This document shows positions 15,560-22,479 of a stretch of 36,825 nucleotides of DNA, in pieces. Source of the DNA: a virus; IMG/VR virus record IMGVR_UViG_3300030389_004123, positions 1-36,825 of that record; one strand, given 5' to 3'. Every line of letters starts with the position of its first letter. Within the stretch, counting starts at the first letter, position 1. The notes under the pieces were generated by a model that was not told the DNA's origin, did not search any database, and was given only the letters and a program-made list of their open reading frames with translations. Both the position numbers and the translations under genes were made by a program.

Positions 15560-15820
15560 TTATGGGCCAATCTTGACCTTACCGAACGATTCGCGCCTAT
15601 ATACAGCATCCGGCTCAATCTCATAGCCTAGATGATCTATTTCTATGATCTTTTCACACGCCCACCGACTCGTTTGCAGGGCTTTTTTCACCTCATAAGT
15701 GTCCTGAGCCCACATCTCTACCCACTGCGTCTGTAGAGCTTTGTCCCCAAAGCTCCGCAAATCCTCCGCGTATTGCCTGTTGAACATGCGGGCGGCATAT
15801 AAATTTTTCGTCAAACCCAT
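15560..15820 (-). CDS. Unknown small early protein
   Basis: This 86-residue protein is mostly helical (LYAARMFNRQYAEDLRSFG, VEMWAQDTYEVKKALQ) and ends in a basic beta-like stretch (YRRESFGKVKIGP). GAGGG precedes the ATG. It is ten bases from the ArdC gene upstream and probably shares its transcript. No family is recognised. Confidence 0.62.
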   Translation of the reverse strand: MGLTKNLYAARMFNRQYAEDLRSFGDKALQTQWVEMWAQDTYEVKKALQTSRWACEKIIEIDHLGYEIEPDAVYRRESFGKVKIGP

Positions 15821-15829
15821 TGTTATCCC

Positions 15830-16720
15830 TCATGCGGCCTTATCGGCAGCATCAGTATTCTCCTTAGCTAGACTCATCAGGTAGTCAAAAGCCTTTTGAG
15901 CCGCGCTGAAGGCGTGGGTCATGGCTTTCTCGTTGTCTCTGATAGCCTCTAGCCATCCGTTTATGTACTGAGCGTGATCGGCTCTCACAGTTTTCTCAAT
16001 CCCAAGCTCGGCACAAAGCATAGCAGACCCAATCTCAGCTATTAGCTCTTCTTGAGCGTATAAAGCCCGACTAAGATCGCGATCTAATCTTTTAGGATTA
16101 GCCGTCCAATGAGTGAGTTCGTGACCCTTAGTAGAGTAGTAGTCAACGTCAGAGTGGAAGTCACTCTTATTTGGTAGGAATATCTGATCGGTAGAGGGTT
16201 GATAGTATGCCTCATCTCCACCATGGTTGATAACAGCGCCTGTGGCTTGGAAAAACGCGTCAATCTCTAGCGTCTCAGCCTCGGTAAGCTCCGTCTTAGC
16301 CTCGTGATCAGCGATCTCTGGAGTGTAGTTCTCTATCTGCTCGGCGTTGTATACATTATATCTCGCCCAACACCAGTAAGTCGGCAGTTTACCACTAGCT
16401 CTATATTTAGCCTTTTCCTCCGGAGTCAGCCATGACTCCTTTTTTTCTTTGACTTGTGAGAAAAATATATTGGTATATTGCTTACGCTGATCCTTTTTGA
16501 CCTTATAGCCCTTGTCTGTCCACTGCTTCCAAGTCCCCCATTCATGGGAATCATAGCCTTGAACGGCCAGCCAGAAGTAATTTAAGCCCCGATATGGCTT
16601 TTTTGAAAGGTAGTTTGCTGGACGAGAAGAGCCGACCCAAGACTTTGTCCAGTTGGCTCCCTCTGTCTCTATTAGCTGTATAAGTTTAGCTTGAACTCTA
16701 GCGAAAGTATTTGCGCTCAT
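15830..16720 (-). CDS. ardC: ArdC-type antirestriction protein
   Basis: The 296-residue protein has the two-domain layout of ArdC. The N-terminal ssDNA-binding domain (1-130) includes NYLSKKPYRGLNYFWLA and FSQV. The C-terminal zincin-like domain has HELTH at residues 200-204 and EELIAEIG at 224-231, giving two zinc His ligands and a Glu. ArdC proteins protect incoming DNA from restriction. The ATG at 16720 was chosen because TAGGAGT lies upstream in the shared leader. It is likely among the first genes expressed and lies two genes from the recombination genes. Confidence 0.85.
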   Translation of the reverse strand: MSANTFARVQAKLIQLIETEGANWTKSWVGSSRPANYLSKKPYRGLNYFWLAVQGYDSHEWGTWKQWTDKGYKVKKDQRKQYTNIFFSQVKEKKESWLTPEEKAKYRASGKLPTYWCWARYNVYNAEQIENYTPEIADHEAKTELTEAETLEIDAFFQATGAVINHGGDEAYYQPSTDQIFLPNKSDFHSDVDYYSTKGHELTHWTANPKRLDRDLSRALYAQEELIAEIGSAMLCAELGIEKTVRADHAQYINGWLEAIRDNEKAMTHAFSAAQKAFDYLMSLAKENTDAADKAA

Positions 16721-16766
16721 CAAAGTGACTCCTATCAATTTAAGTGTTTATCAAAATTACGAGCAT

Positions 16767-16795
16767 ATTATGCCACAAATTTAGGCAAAAGAAAA
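16767..16795 (-). promoter_or_regulatory. Early promoter for the ArdC gene
   Basis: Leftward, TTTTCT (16790-16795) and CATAAT (16767-16772) are separated by 17 bases. The -35 hexamer overlaps the end of the AAAACCC/GGGTTTT hairpin just upstream, so termination of the preceding unit and the start of this one are joined. Confidence 0.6.
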
Positions 16796-16810
16796 CCCAA
16801 AACGGGTTTT
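16792..16810 (-). terminator. Hairpin terminator ahead of the ArdC promoter
   Basis: AAAACCC and GGGTTTT form a seven-pair stem around a five-base loop. Leftward it is followed by CTTTT, and rightward by two further Ts then GG, so it may act in both directions. It ends the unit that includes the 16926-17312 gene. Confidence 0.55.
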
Positions 16811-16836
16811 TTGGAAATGTAGATCAGATATATCGC

Positions 16837-16851
16837 ATAGATCGCATATAT
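16837..16851. repeat. Direct repeat copy 1
   Basis: ATAGATCGCATATAT is repeated exactly at 16898-16912. A partial copy with ATCGCATA lies just before it. The surrounding 16815-16925 stretch is AT-rich and holds no gene. Confidence 0.6.
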
Positions 16852-16897
16852 TAAATAGAAACCAAGCCAAAACCGCGTTTTGTATTAAATATATGAT

Positions 16898-16912
16898 ATA
16901 GATCGCATATAT
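16898..16912. repeat. Direct repeat copy 2
   Basis: This is the second exact copy of ATAGATCGCATATAT, 61 bases from the first, followed by a related CACATATAT. Such spaced repeats can be binding sites for a replication initiator or repressor; none is proved. Confidence 0.6.
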
Positions 16913-16925
16913 CACATATATTCAT

Positions 16926-17312
16926 CTAAAAAGCGGTAGTAGGCTCCTTGTTCTTGGGGTCAAGAGCAATTTTAGTGTACTCAGTCTGGCTTTCTGATAC
17001 CTTTTTCCACCCTCCTAGCTTGTACTGTTGCCCGCCGATAGTGACAGGCCCGCTGATATCTGGACTGTTATCGCTCCGCTTATCAGCCTCACTGTTTATA
17101 TACAGCAGTCCGGCGCTGACCATAAACTCATACTTATCCTCACCGTTTACGGTGGTTTTCACGATAGCCGCGTAAATGTTTTTATCTTTACTGTTCGGAT
17201 ACTCGCCTTTTTCCATCAATACCGAGCCTTTCCGAATCACCTTTGACTCTGTCTCATGCCAAAGATAGCCCTCTCGCTCTCTTTTTTCAAAAGGGGTCTT
17301 TTTGTCGTGCAT
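16926..17312 (-). CDS. Unknown protein beside recombination genes
   Basis: The 128-residue protein has a disordered charged start, then a beta-rich region with IYAAIVKTTVNGEDKYEFMV and a C-terminal block GPVTIGGQQYKLGGWKKV that resembles strands of small DUF736-like or OB-like proteins. It could bind single-stranded DNA, next to the annealing protein, but this is a guess from position. GGAGA precedes the ATG. It overlaps the upstream gene by 26 bases. Confidence 0.6.
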   Translation of the reverse strand: MHDKKTPFEKREREGYLWHETESKVIRKGSVLMEKGEYPNSKDKNIYAAIVKTTVNGEDKYEFMVSAGLLYINSEADKRSDNSPDISGPVTIGGQQYKLGGWKKVSESQTEYTKIALDPKNKEPTTAF

Positions 17313-17610
17313 AGCTGTTCTCCATGTAATTAAGTGCTGACTCAGTTATTCGGTATTCGTAGCCTTTAGACCCCTGTATACGGCGCTTCAGGACTATCTC
17401 ACCAAATTTCGGCAAGCCGTACTTGGCCCTAGCCTCTTTTTTTCTTAGATTTCGGAGAGCCGCCGAGATGGAAGGCTCCCCATAGAATGTTCCTACTTTT
17501 CGGTGGATACGCGCCTGTAAGTCCCAAAACGACCAATATCGGACAGAGCCATTGACATCACGCTCCAAGAGGCAGTTATAAACGCAATCATCTAATGTCA
17601 GCTTACTCAT
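17287..17610 (-). CDS. Winged-helix-like DNA-binding protein
   Basis: The 107-residue protein reads like a winged helix: a first helix (TLDDCVYNCLLERD), a second with FWDLQARIHRKVG, a likely recognition helix (EPSISAALRNLRKKEAR) and a wing (GEIVLKRRIQGSKGYEYRIT). It may be a transcription regulator or replication accessory. I chose the ATG at 17610; an in-frame start at 17637 lies in the upstream gene. The gene overlaps the end of the ERF-like gene by eight bases. Confidence 0.65.
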   Translation of the reverse strand: MSKLTLDDCVYNCLLERDVNGSVRYWSFWDLQARIHRKVGTFYGEPSISAALRNLRKKEARAKYGLPKFGEIVLKRRIQGSKGYEYRITESALNYMENSYARQKDPF

Positions 17611-18247
17611 AGGCTTCCACCATTTGACGCAATCCACTAGTGTGCTTTAGGTCTACACCCTCCTTAGATGCTGCTTTTAGAGCTTTGCTTACGGTGTCTT
17701 TATTTTTTCGGTAGATTTCTCTGCAAGCCGCGCTCTCTGGGTCTTTCACCATCAGCCGGAAGGTAGACCAGAACAGCTCTGCTGTCTTTACGTTAGCCAC
17801 TACGAACCCTTTCTCACCGACTATGTTGAAGCCATCTGTGGTGTCTACTTTAGGCTTATTATTAATGGCGTTATCTACCTCAAAAGCACTGGCATACTCG
17901 CCTCCGTGAAGACCTATGTTCGCCAGAGCGCGTCCGACAGCAGAGGTCTCGCAGTTCTCTAAGGCGCTAGTAGAGTTTATTGGTCCCTTCCTGAACTCCT
18001 CGGCGAACCCGCTTCCGATAGGCTCCCAAGCCCCGTCTTGCTTGACGTAGACGGTGCATCGCATACACACCCGATCTAGATCGCAGTCAATAATTTCAGT
18101 TTCAAGCCTAGCTTTTTCGCCGAAATGCTTACGAAATATCTCTACCCGCGTAGCTACCAAAGCGTATCGCTTACCCTTGATTGGCTGTTTTTTTTCATCA
18201 GGAAGGGCGGATATTTCGTCTATTGCGTTCATCAATGCAGTTTTCAT
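17603..18247 (-). CDS. erf: ERF-like single-strand annealing protein
   Basis: The 214-residue protein has the ERF-family signature TSAVGRALANIGLHGGEYASA at about residues 101-121, followed by EVDNAI. The preceding region has a strand-rich core with CMRCTVYVKQDGAW. ERF proteins bind and anneal single-stranded DNA in phage recombination. It lies directly downstream of a PD-(D/E)XK nuclease, as in phage exonuclease/annealase pairs. I chose the ATG at 18247, with GGGAG at good spacing. The C-terminal tail is helical and may bind partners. Confidence 0.82.
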   Translation of the reverse strand: MKTALMNAIDEISALPDEKKQPIKGKRYALVATRVEIFRKHFGEKARLETEIIDCDLDRVCMRCTVYVKQDGAWEPIGSGFAEEFRKGPINSTSALENCETSAVGRALANIGLHGGEYASAFEVDNAINNKPKVDTTDGFNIVGEKGFVVANVKTAELFWSTFRLMVKDPESAACREIYRKNKDTVSKALKAASKEGVDLKHTSGLRQMVEAYE

Positions 18248-18249
18248 AA

Positions 18250-19053
18250 TTACTCCCAAATAGTTTTAGCAAATAATACTTCCTCTTTAGACCATGACCA
18301 TTTGTCATAGTCTGGGTAAACAAGACTAGCGATCTCCCTCGGATCATCAGAGTAAGAAAGCAGTCTTGTAATGGCAGATATTGCTCTCTCCACATCGCGG
18401 AGATGATCCTGCCAATCCGGCACGTCAAAAGTCACAACCTCACTGGTGCGACTAGTCACATAAATATAGTCAACTTTAGGTGTAGCAAGTTCCGCGTGTG
18501 CATATATAGCTAACTGCCTAGCTACGGAGGAACGTAGTTCTGGCTTGCGGCGTGTGGTCTTGATGTCTCGCACGATAGCATTCTGACCCTCACCGTAGAT
18601 TAAGTCTAAATAGCCATTTACGGGTACTGGGCATTCAGCTAACGTCACATTTATTTGTTTTTGATACGCTGTCGGCTTTCCTAGCTTGCGATAGAAGGGC
18701 AGGGCAGTATCTAAGCATGCCTCTAGCCTTCCCGCTTCTTGCGCTGTCTCATGCTCATCTACCTCATATCCCTCTTTCTGCCAGTAGTCAGCAAGGCCAA
18801 GGTATTGCTCCATAGCAATAACTCCGCACTCTGCGTCCGAGAGGGGGTCACCTCCGCCCTCTAGCATACCGAACATCCGTCCGATGGCGCTGTCTACGGC
18901 GGTTCCGCGCCAGAATACAGGCTTCTGCTGTGATGGCGGGTTGAATAGGTATCGCATTACCCAACGAGCAGGGTCTTCTATAAAAAGATTGATGTTGCTG
19001 GCAGATAGGTGATCTATGCCATGAGCAGCGAATGCTGATTCTGTATGGCTCAT
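18250..19053 (-). CDS. PD-(D/E)XK nuclease (recombination exonuclease type)
   Basis: The 267-residue protein has the RecB/Cas4-like nuclease layout: LSASNINLF near residue 17, GYLDLIYG with Asp150, then AIVRDIKTTRR with Asp163 and Lys165, and a QLAIYAHA helix that stacks over the site. It should resect DNA ends so that the ERF-like protein can anneal them. I chose the ATG at 19053, where GAGGA precedes it. It has an early promoter at 19098-19126, inside which lies a palindrome, so the neighbouring Cro-like protein may control it. Confidence 0.85.
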   Translation of the reverse strand: MSHTESAFAAHGIDHLSASNINLFIEDPARWVMRYLFNPPSQQKPVFWRGTAVDSAIGRMFGMLEGGGDPLSDAECGVIAMEQYLGLADYWQKEGYEVDEHETAQEAGRLEACLDTALPFYRKLGKPTAYQKQINVTLAECPVPVNGYLDLIYGEGQNAIVRDIKTTRRKPELRSSVARQLAIYAHAELATPKVDYIYVTSRTSEVVTFDVPDWQDHLRDVERAISAITRLLSYSDDPREIASLVYPDYDKWSWSKEEVLFAKTIWE

Positions 19054-19097
19054 CAAGTCAGTCCTCAATTTACTGTGAATATCAGTTTAACTACGTT

Positions 19098-19126
19098 ATT
19101 ATGCACCCGTAACGGGATAAAAACAA
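19098..19126 (-). promoter_or_regulatory. Early promoter for the recombination operon
   Basis: Leftward, TTGTTT (19121-19126) and CATAAT (19098-19103) are separated by 17 bases. This matches the shared early promoter pattern well. The spacer holds the palindrome described separately. Confidence 0.72.
19106..19116. promoter_or_regulatory. Palindromic operator candidate
   Basis: CCCGTAACGGG is an inverted repeat with five-base arms around one base. It lies between the -35 and -10 of the leftward promoter and about 17 bases before the start of the Cro-like gene, so one bound dimer could block the promoter and autoregulate. Confidence 0.5.
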
Positions 19127-19133
19127 ACGTATT

Positions 19134-19352
19134 ATGCGCTTAAAAACCTACCTGACAAGCCGATCCAAAACCCAATCCTCTTTCATTAAAGAGGTTTATC
19201 AAAAAACTGGGCATAGATTACCCCAAGGCACACTTGCCAAGTATCTGATTGGTCAACGCATCCCCAGAAAAAAAGAGATGCTCATCATCCATGACGTGAC
19301 CGAGGGCGCTGTAGAGCCGAATGATTTTTATTTTGGAGGAGAAGATGACTGA
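19134..19352 (+). CDS. Cro-like (YdaS-type) helix-turn-helix regulator
   Basis: The 72-residue protein reads as a small HTH: LKTYLTSRSKTQSSFIKEVYQ, then GHRLPQGTLAKYLIGQRIPRKKEMLIIHDVTEGAVEPNDFY, a typical Cro/YdaS layout where the second and third helices contact DNA. It starts next to the palindrome CCCGTAACGGG and diverges from the leftward recombination operon. No ribosome site is seen before the ATG, so translation may be weak or leaderless. It precedes the base-modification genes and overlaps the next one by eight bases. Confidence 0.8.
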   Translation: MRLKTYLTSRSKTQSSFIKEVYQKTGHRLPQGTLAKYLIGQRIPRKKEMLIIHDVTEGAVEPNDFYFGGEDD

Positions 19353-19995
19353 TTTCAGCGTCCAGATGATGGACATCACAGAGGTAAAGGAGTATCAAAA
19401 TAATCCGCGTCAGAATAATGTGGCCATACAAAAAGTGGTGGAAAGCATTCACAACATAGGGTGGCGAGTCCCCATCGTCGTTGATGAGGATAACGTCATA
19501 CTGGCGGGACACACACGACTGAAAGCAGCTCAAGCGATGAACCTTACGAAAGTCCCTGTTCATGTAGCGCTGGATGAAAAAGGTCAGCCACTTAGCGATC
19601 AGCAGAAAAGGGCATATAGAATAATGGATAACAAAAGCTCAGAAGCAGCGAGCTGGGATGCCAAGCTCCTCGCTGAAGAGTTTGCCGTGTTAGCAGACGG
19701 TGGCTTTGACCTGATCGGCACTGGTTTTGACGCTGACGAGATAGAAAAAATCACTAAGTCTCTTATGAAATTTGACGCTGACGAGCCATCCATGGAGCTA
19801 GACAGTAGTGACTTCAGCGCGTTTGATGACTTGCAGACGAGCAACGTCAGGATGGTTAATCTATTTCTCAATCAAGATAATGAGGAATATTTCAAAGAAA
19901 TGTGCGCGGCGCTGGGAGAGAATCTCGGTACGGCTAATATGACCGAAACAGTATTCCAAGTAATAGAAAAGGCTTATGGCGAGATCACAAGATGA
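19345..19995 (+). CDS. ParB/Srx-like nuclease-fold domain protein without methyltransferase
   Basis: The 216-residue protein starts at an ATG preceded by GGAGGAG. Residues about 5-75 form a ParB N-terminal domain: NNPRQNN, a helix ending SIHNIGW, PIVVDEDNVILAGHTRLKAA and KVPVHV. Residues 80-130 have AYRIMDNKSSEAASWDAKLLAEE, the linker usually found between this domain and a DNA methyltransferase domain. The methyltransferase is absent: the protein ends after about 80 more residues of unclear fold. It is the first gene of the modification cassette (ATGA overlap with the TET/JBP gene), so it may bind or target DNA for modification. Confidence 0.85.
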   Translation: MTDFSVQMMDITEVKEYQNNPRQNNVAIQKVVESIHNIGWRVPIVVDEDNVILAGHTRLKAAQAMNLTKVPVHVALDEKGQPLSDQQKRAYRIMDNKSSEAASWDAKLLAEEFAVLADGGFDLIGTGFDADEIEKITKSLMKFDADEPSMELDSSDFSAFDDLQTSNVRMVNLFLNQDNEEYFKEMCAALGENLGTANMTETVFQVIEKAYGEITR

Positions 19996-20906
19996 GTCGC
20001 AGATACGATCTGAAGCCAGCGTATAGCTTTGATGAGGCTAAAGAAACAGCGGGCCAAATGGTCAGTGAGTCAGACTTTGACATCTTGATAAACACAGATT
20101 GTGACGCTTATGATGAGCTTGGTAATCCATTGTTTTTCTTTAGAAAAGGCGCGATTGATAAGAGGCTTTGTGCAGCAGCGTACCCAGCATTGAGAAGTGC
20201 AGCAACGCCTACGAGTAATCGTGGGATGGCGGGTGGAATCATCAATGAAGAGACCAAGTCAGAGTTTCAAGGCGTTCACGAAAAAACACGCCTGAGAATC
20301 ATAAAAAAAGATGGCACTCTGAGTAATACGACCAGAGCAAATAGCGTAAACTCTGGCATCGTAGGCTACTTTGATCGCACAGCAAGATTCCCATATTGCC
20401 GTCAAACAGCGTGGTATGAGAAAAATTTTAATCAGTTTAAGACAGCCTATCCCTACATTAAGAGGATATCAGACCTTTTTTCAGAGGCGTGTCCGGAGAA
20501 ATACAGCGCACAGAGGGCAATATCAGATCAGACCCACCCTGATTTCATGATTAAAGACACTGTGTTCACAACGATCACGGTAAATAAAAATTTTCGCACA
20601 GCACTTCACACAGACGCCGGAGACTATCAAGGCGGTCTAGGCAATCTCGCAGTCCTGCAAGCAGGAAAATACACTGGTGGTTACACGGTCATACCTCGGT
20701 ATCGCTGTGCATTTGACGTCAGGACAGGGGATGTCTGTTTCTTCAACGTCCATGAGTATCATGCGAACACCGAAATACATGCGCAGCTAGCTTATGAGCG
20801 TATCAGTATTGTCTGTTACTACCGAGAGCACATGCATGCATGCCTTTCAGCAGAAGCAGAGTTAAAGCGCGTCCAGAATAGGAAGCTAGGTGATAAGCTG
20901 CAATGA
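19992..20906 (+). CDS. TET/JBP-like 2-oxoglutarate Fe(II) dioxygenase acting on DNA bases
   Basis: The 304-residue protein has the TET/JBP core at about 195-280: NKNFRTALHTDAGDYQGG with His206 and Asp208 as iron ligands, then GGYTVIPRY, RTGDVCFFNVHEYHANTEI with the second iron His (most likely His257, alternatively His254), and YERISIVCYYRE with Arg270 as the expected 2-oxoglutarate contact. The family oxidises the 5-methyl group of thymine or 5-methylcytosine in DNA. Here it precedes a transferase and kinase that use hydroxymethyl bases, so it probably makes 5-hydroxymethyluracil. A 5-methylcytosine substrate is the alternative. Overlaps are ATGA at both ends. Confidence 0.88.
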   Translation: MSRRYDLKPAYSFDEAKETAGQMVSESDFDILINTDCDAYDELGNPLFFFRKGAIDKRLCAAAYPALRSAATPTSNRGMAGGIINEETKSEFQGVHEKTRLRIIKKDGTLSNTTRANSVNSGIVGYFDRTARFPYCRQTAWYEKNFNQFKTAYPYIKRISDLFSEACPEKYSAQRAISDQTHPDFMIKDTVFTTITVNKNFRTALHTDAGDYQGGLGNLAVLQAGKYTGGYTVIPRYRCAFDVRTGDVCFFNVHEYHANTEIHAQLAYERISIVCYYREHMHACLSAEAELKRVQNRKLGDKLQ

Positions 20907-21685
20907 ACTTCGTGCAGTTCAGTAAGGTGTTGATAGAAAGCGGTGATCTTGACCCTGATTATATTTTTATCAATAGAGCATGTGAGGCTCTTGATTGGGA
21001 CAGGGAGCGAAAGGCGCAATGGATCGCGGCTAAAAGTGTCATCTATAACAGCATTGGAGAGCTAGAATTTCTGATCCACGGAAGACATTTCAGTCTACTA
21101 GATTACGGCTCAGAAAGGCGAAAGCATAAGCCAAATGCAGAGCTTTTCTGGCATGCCTTGTACAGCAATGCACAGTCTCATGGTGGGTTTTACCGCATGT
21201 TTAGTAAGGTTCATCATGATGCGAATGTTGCGCTCAAACAGCTGCAGAAGTTTCAAGGCGTTGGGCCGTGGGCGGCATGGAAGATACTAGACCTATTAAA
21301 TTGCTGTCTTGGATTTAATTTTGACTTTGAGCGTGTAGATTTCCGGCTGGCCTATGAATATCCGATAAGAGGCATGCTCCTAGTCGCTGGGGAGAATGAA
21401 GAGCTTCATCGGAGGGTTACTGACGGTCTGTACTCGGAGTCTATGGAGGAGGTCTACGATCAACTACGCGATGCTAAATTACTGCAATCTTTAGCGCCTC
21501 CCGAATATGAGCGCAAAATCAACATGCAAGAGATAGAAACATGCCTGTGTAAATATCACAGCTACTACCACGGTCATTACAAGGCTGGGGAGGATATAGC
21601 TGACCTTCATAAGTGCATAGACAAAACGGAATATTCTGATATTAAGGAGTTAAAGCCATGCCTGCCGAAACTCTTAACATTGTAG
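20903..21685 (+). CDS. Amino-acid:DNA transferase (alpha-glutamyl/putrescinyl thymine pyrophosphorylase family)
   Basis: The 260-residue protein has a helix-hairpin-helix of the DNA-glycosylase type (QGVGPWAAWKILDLL, residues 118-132) and a C-terminal block CLCKYHSYYHGHYKAGEDI near 214-232. Both are typical of the transferases that replace the phosphate of a phosphorylated hydroxymethyl base in phage DNA with an amino acid or amine. It thus should act after the kinase of the same operon. Its amino-acid donor cannot be read from the sequence. It overlaps the TET/JBP gene by ATGA and the FAD gene by 28 bases. Confidence 0.85.
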   Translation: MNFVQFSKVLIESGDLDPDYIFINRACEALDWDRERKAQWIAAKSVIYNSIGELEFLIHGRHFSLLDYGSERRKHKPNAELFWHALYSNAQSHGGFYRMFSKVHHDANVALKQLQKFQGVGPWAAWKILDLLNCCLGFNFDFERVDFRLAYEYPIRGMLLVAGENEELHRRVTDGLYSESMEEVYDQLRDAKLLQSLAPPEYERKINMQEIETCLCKYHSYYHGHYKAGEDIADLHKCIDKTEYSDIKELKPCLPKLLTL

Positions 21686-22479
21686 GGGCTGGCTTAGCGG
21701 GTAGCTTTGTTGAGCGGATTGCTGCTAAAAACAAGATAAAAACTAGAATATTTGATGAAAGAAACTCCTATGCCGCTTCACCGTATAGTGAAAATATCTT
21801 TAGTTTTGGATGGGCTGATCGGTTAGGGCATGAGATCGCGGAGGTAAGTAAACGAGTTCTGAAGGACACAGTTCAGGTAGATGAGGTGTATTTTCGTAAC
21901 AAGAACCTGATTAAGTCCTATCGTGTTCAACCAAAAAATATTCTTGTAGATCACATTAAGGATAGCGTGACGGCTGTCTCTGATGAGGGCGTTCAGACCC
22001 AAAATAATGGGTTTCAGCAAGGCGCTACCATCGTTTGTGCTGGCGCGTTCTGCAACGAGCTAGTCCCTGTTCCCAGCCTCAACTCACTCTCCGGCCATGG
22101 CTTATTGTTCAATGGTACTTGGAAAAAAGAACCGATGATGCTTATGCCTATCCCCCATAAACATTTTAAGGTCTTTCAGTTTGATGAGGACAGAATATGG
22201 TTCGGCGACAGTGTCGCGATAAAACATCAAAATTACGTCAAAAATCAGGAAACATACATTAATAAGAGCCTGAACAGGGCTAGAGAATATTTCGGTCTCA
22301 TTAATCCTGCTGAGATAGTGTTCGGCATGAGACCTTATGTTGGCGTCAATGCGCACAATCCCAAAATGGGTCACTTAGAAAGGATCAGTAGGAGAGTATG
22401 GGTAATGACAGGTGGCTGGAAGATGGGCCTAATGATTTATCCGTATCTCGCTGAAAAGTTTATACGAGAGTACGCATGA
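21658..22479 (+). CDS. FAD-dependent amine oxidase/lyase-like enzyme (DAO family)
   Basis: The 273-residue protein opens with the dinucleotide-binding motif GAGLAG (residues 10-15), then a strand ending IFDER. It has ATIVCAGAFCNELVP in the middle and GGWKMGLMIYPYLAEKF at the end, the usual FAD-contact block of glycine oxidase-like enzymes. It is about 100 residues shorter than most of these, so part of the substrate domain is reduced. In known thymidine-hypermodification clusters, flavin enzymes trim the amino acid attached to DNA. Here it could turn a glycyl adduct into an aminomethyl group. The ATG follows AAGGAG. Confidence 0.82.
   Translation: MPAETLNIVGAGLAGSFVERIAAKNKIKTRIFDERNSYAASPYSENIFSFGWADRLGHEIAEVSKRVLKDTVQVDEVYFRNKNLIKSYRVQPKNILVDHIKDSVTAVSDEGVQTQNNGFQQGATIVCAGAFCNELVPVPSLNSLSGHGLLFNGTWKKEPMMLMPIPHKHFKVFQFDEDRIWFGDSVAIKHQNYVKNQETYINKSLNRAREYFGLINPAEIVFGMRPYVGVNAHNPKMGHLERISRRVWVMTGGWKMGLMIYPYLAEKFIREYA

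Noticed and set aside
16926-17312. Single-stranded DNA-binding protein
   Set aside because: Position and beta-rich pattern fit, but no clear OB-fold signature or acidic C-terminal tail is present, so it is left as unknown.
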